NCBI GenBank assembly: GCA_036557885.1
Contig: DATBGS010000144.1
Location: 1 to 64,000 of the forward strand
Source of the DNA: DATBGS01 sp036557885
GTDB lineage: Bacteria > Chloroflexota > Ktedonobacteria > Ktedonobacterales > DATBGS01
Direction: 5' to 3'
Length of the DNA: 64,000 nt
Made by a program: the position numbers and the translations under genes. Positions 61,918 to 64,000 of this stretch are shown one piece after another. A model generated the notes under the pieces. The model searched no databases, had not been told where the DNA came from, and was given only the letters and a program-made list of their open reading frames with translations. Positions within the stretch are counted from its first letter, which is position 1; each line of letters opens with the position of its first letter.

Positions 61918-63021
61918 TTATTCCAGAATTCTCTCATCCATCCCCGGTGGCAATGGCGCGGGCTGCGAGCATCTACTCGCTAGCTCAATATGCTTGCCGC
62001 TCACCGAGGCTTCTTCTACCGCCAGCATCGCATCCAGCACGTGATACGCCAACTCGCCGCTGGCGCGGTGCGGGCGGCCAGCCCTTTGCGCATAGGCGAG
62101 TTCTGCTACCCCAATGCCTCGGCTTTGCTCGCTGAAGGCGTGCGTCAAGGGCAGGGTTTTCCATGCGCCATCGCTGCGCCGCCAGAGGCGCGGCTGGCCG
62201 CCAAAGCCGTTGGGGTCTGGAACGCTCAGCGTGCCCTCGGTCCCGTAAAGCTCGATGATAGGCACATTCGCCGCCCACACATCGAAGCTCGTCACGAGGG
62301 TAACAACGGCGCCATTGGCAAAATCAAGCACCGCCGCCAGATGGGTTGGCGTCTCAACAGGAATGCGCGTGCCAGCCCAGGGCTGGCTCGTAATCACGCG
62401 CTCTGGAAAGGTGATACGCGCAGAGCCTGTGACGCGGCGGATTGGCCCCAGAAGCGAAACCAGCGCCGTGAGATAATACGGCCCCATATCCAGCAGCGGC
62501 CCGCCGCCGCGCTGATAGTAAAACGCCGGGTCAGGGTGCCAGCTTTCGTGGCCGTGACAGAGCATAAACGCAGTGCCCGCCACAGGCGTACCAATCGCGC
62601 CCTCGTCCAGCAGCTTACGGCAGGTCTGCAAACCCGCGCCCAGAAACGTATCTGGCGCGCAGCCCACGCACAAGCCCCGCGCTTTTGCCAGAGCGAGCAA
62701 CTCTTGCGCCTCGGCGCGATCAAGTGCCAGCGGCTTTTCGTTATAGACCGATTTGCCTGCCTCCAGCGCGCGCCGGGCAACCTCGGCATGCGCCTTGGGG
62801 ATGGTCAGGTTCAGCACCAGATCAATTGTCGGGTCGGCCAGCAACTCCTCAACAGTGCAGGCGCGCAGACCATATTTAGCGGCTCGCTCTCTGGCGCGCT
62901 CCATAAGCAGATCAGCACACGCCACAATCTTAAACGCGCGCAGGCGCTCTGCAACAGTGAGATAGGCGCCGCTGATCGCGCCACAGCCGACGATGCCTAC
63001 ACGCGCAGGCGCTTTGCTCAT
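61918..63021 (-). CDS. Gfo/Idh/MocA-family oxidoreductase
   Basis: The 367-residue protein has an N-terminal Rossmann domain (GIVGCGAISGAYL), the family EKP motif in NEKPLALD and a C-terminal alpha/beta domain. It oxidises or reduces a sugar or inositol derivative with NAD(P). It overlaps the ThuA gene by four bases; ThuA plus Gfo/Idh/MocA is a frequent pair in sugar-derivative catabolism. Convergent with the XdhC-YHS gene. Confidence 0.9.
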   Translation of the reverse strand: MSKAPARVGIVGCGAISGAYLTVAERLRAFKIVACADLLMERARERAAKYGLRACTVEELLADPTIDLVLNLTIPKAHAEVARRALEAGKSVYNEKPLALDRAEAQELLALAKARGLCVGCAPDTFLGAGLQTCRKLLDEGAIGTPVAGTAFMLCHGHESWHPDPAFYYQRGGGPLLDMGPYYLTALVSLLGPIRRVTGSARITFPERVITSQPWAGTRIPVETPTHLAAVLDFANGAVVTLVTSFDVWAANVPIIELYGTEGTLSVPDPNGFGGQPRLWRRSDGAWKTLPLTHAFSEQSRGIGVAELAYAQRAGRPHRASGELAYHVLDAMLAVEEASVSGKHIELASRCSQPAPLPPGMDERILE

Positions 63022-63707
63022 GCGCGGTCCTCCGCGCAGGCCGCCCAGAGCAAGCCACGTGTACAGAGTTGCAGCACCTCTGGCTGCCGGACGTTGTGCG
63101 CCTGGTGGCCGATAGAGCAGTAGAAGACGCGCCCGCGCCCATAATATTTCGTCCAGATCACAGGCATATCTACCTGGCCGTTGGGGACGTGCGGCCCATC
63201 AACGGTTGGAAAGCGCGTGGTCGCCAGCACCACGTTTGCCGGGTCCACATGCAGATAATACTGTTCGCTGGTGACGCTAAAATCACGCGAGCCAGCGGTG
63301 ATAAAGTGGTCGTGATTGGTGATCTGCACGGGATACGTCACCGTTGCGCCGCCGGGATGTGCCACCCACTGCCCGCCCGTCATAAATTGATACTCAGTTT
63401 CTTGCCGGAAGGCATCGCACATGCCGCCATGACACCCACCCAGTCCTACGCCGCGCTGCACCGCCGCGAGCAGCGCCGCCAGTTGCGGCTGCGTGATGGT
63501 GCTCATCGTGTAAATAGGGATAATCAGGCTTGCCCGCTCCATTTCGCGCGTATCCAGCAGGGCATCCAGCGTGGGCGAAAGCGTCGCGGTGAAGCCATGC
63601 TGCTGCAAGGCATCGCCAAAGATATGCGCGACCTCTTCTGGTTGGTGGCCGCTCCAGCCACCCCAGAGAATCAGCGCGTGCTTTTCTTCAGAAGAAGTTT
63701 GTTTCAC
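63018..63707 (-). CDS. ThuA-domain protein
   Basis: The 229-residue protein has the ThuA/trehalose-utilisation fold (ALILWGGWSGHQPEEVAHIF at the N-terminus, GVGLGGCHGGMCDAF in the middle and PVIWTKYYGRGRVFYCSIGH near the end). This is a glutamine-amidotransferase-like fold often involved in sugar-derivative metabolism. It overlaps the downstream Gfo/Idh/MocA gene by ATGA and should be co-translated. Confidence 0.88.
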   Translation of the reverse strand: MKQTSSEEKHALILWGGWSGHQPEEVAHIFGDALQQHGFTATLSPTLDALLDTREMERASLIIPIYTMSTITQPQLAALLAAVQRGVGLGGCHGGMCDAFRQETEYQFMTGGQWVAHPGGATVTYPVQITNHDHFITAGSRDFSVTSEQYYLHVDPANVVLATTRFPTVDGPHVPNGQVDMPVIWTKYYGRGRVFYCSIGHQAHNVRQPEVLQLCTRGLLWAACAEDRA

Positions 63708-63737
63708 AACTCTCTGTCTTTCTCGCTTGCAAGGAGG

Positions 63738-63953
63738 TTAAACCAGCACAACAACAACATCGCCTTCGGCCACACTCTGCCCAACTCTGCAATGAATTTC
63801 AGCGACGGTGCCAGCCACTGGCGCTTCCACCGGCAGTTCCATCTTCATGGCCTCCAGAATAATCAGCACGTCTCCCTCCTGAACGGCATCGCCTACGCGC
63901 TTCTCAATACGCTGCACCAGCCCGGTCATCTCTGTTCGCACCCTTGTTGCCAT
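63738..63953 (-). CDS. biotin/lipoyl attachment domain protein
   Basis: The 71-residue protein is a single biotinyl domain with the motif EAMKME, so K37 is the biotinylated Lys. Such small carriers serve acyl-CoA or pyruvate carboxylases encoded nearby, which would be beyond the right edge of the window. The start at 63953 follows GAGG; an upstream ATG would add nine residues. Confidence 0.88.
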   Translation of the reverse strand: MATRVRTEMTGLVQRIEKRVGDAVQEGDVLIILEAMKMELPVEAPVAGTVAEIHCRVGQSVAEGDVVVVLV

Positions 63954-64000
63954 CGTCTGCCTCTTCTCTCTATTTCCCATTTTTAGCGCGGGCGGGGCTT

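Noticed and set aside
63983..64000. Possible 3' end of a minus-strand gene ending in TAA at the right edge
   Set aside because: Only five codons are visible, too little to support a gene, although a carboxylase gene here would suit the biotinyl carrier.
1..64000. tRNA and rRNA genes
   Set aside because: Scanning for T-loop-like GGTTCRA sequences outside coding regions and for rRNA-like stretches gave nothing convincing.

Overview
The window looks like chromosome of a GC-rich, aerobic heterotrophic bacterium. It is most likely a Chloroflexota member, possibly of the Ktedonobacteria. This rests on the gene set (form I CO dehydrogenase, F420-type LLM oxidoreductase, three-FHA ABC transporter, ROK-controlled pentose operon) and on intergenic palindrome-rich elements. 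It is an inference from content, because no rRNA or other marker gene is present. I see no tRNA, rRNA, CRISPR array, transposase, integrase or phage gene.

Left part (1-27300). After a truncated membrane protein and an alpha/beta hydrolase comes a MoxR ATPase overlapping a VWA/metallopeptidase-like partner (1637-4514). A pentose operon (4562-13868) follows: a xylose-type ABC transporter, a ROK regulator, a xylose-isomerase-fold protein, a D-lyxose isomerase, xylulokinase and a thioesterase. Next are a VWA-Ig membrane protein, a lipoprotein and two PLP aminotransferases. A CoA/oxo-acid catabolic stretch (20671-25872) holds a Cys-less thiolase, a DUF35 protein, an LLM oxidoreductase, a ComD/ComE-like decarboxylase pair and a cyclase. 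A secreted GH10 xylanase (26194) has its own promoter and two LacI-type operators. It fits upstream of the pentose operon: xylan to xylose, uptake, xylulose, xylulose 5-phosphate.

Middle (27304-42984). An unusual nonamer repeat array is followed by an SPFH-domain pair and an aldehyde dehydrogenase. Then comes a compact histidine operon, hisG-hisDB-hisH-hisA-hisF-hisI. It is preceded by a short reading frame with four consecutive His codons and a strong intrinsic terminator, which is the layout of a transcription attenuator. hisD and hisB are fused in one reading frame, and hisI carries a divergent MazG-like tail that may supply HisE. An S9 peptidase, a nucleoside hydrolase, a SAM hydroxide adenosyltransferase and a methyltransferase follow.

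Right part (42989-64000). A large FHA-FHA-FHA-ABC-permease protein is followed by a two-gene ketosynthase set. One protein has an intact Cys-His-His triad; the other lacks the Cys and carries chain-length-factor signatures. With the adjoining UbiA prenyltransferase this resembles a type II polyketide core. Two receiver proteins, a cytochrome P450 and a PaaK-like adenylating enzyme come next. A GAF histidine kinase/NarL-type regulator pair sits directly before a form I aerobic CO dehydrogenase operon (coxM-coxS-coxL-coxG) and an XdhC-YHS fusion. The window ends with a Gfo/Idh/MocA dehydrogenase, a ThuA protein and a biotinyl carrier domain on the minus strand.

The best candidates for new biology are the his leader, the ketosynthase/CLF/UbiA locus, and the structured intergenic elements at 19825-20036 and 60691-60877. 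Each of those elements starts immediately after a stop codon.
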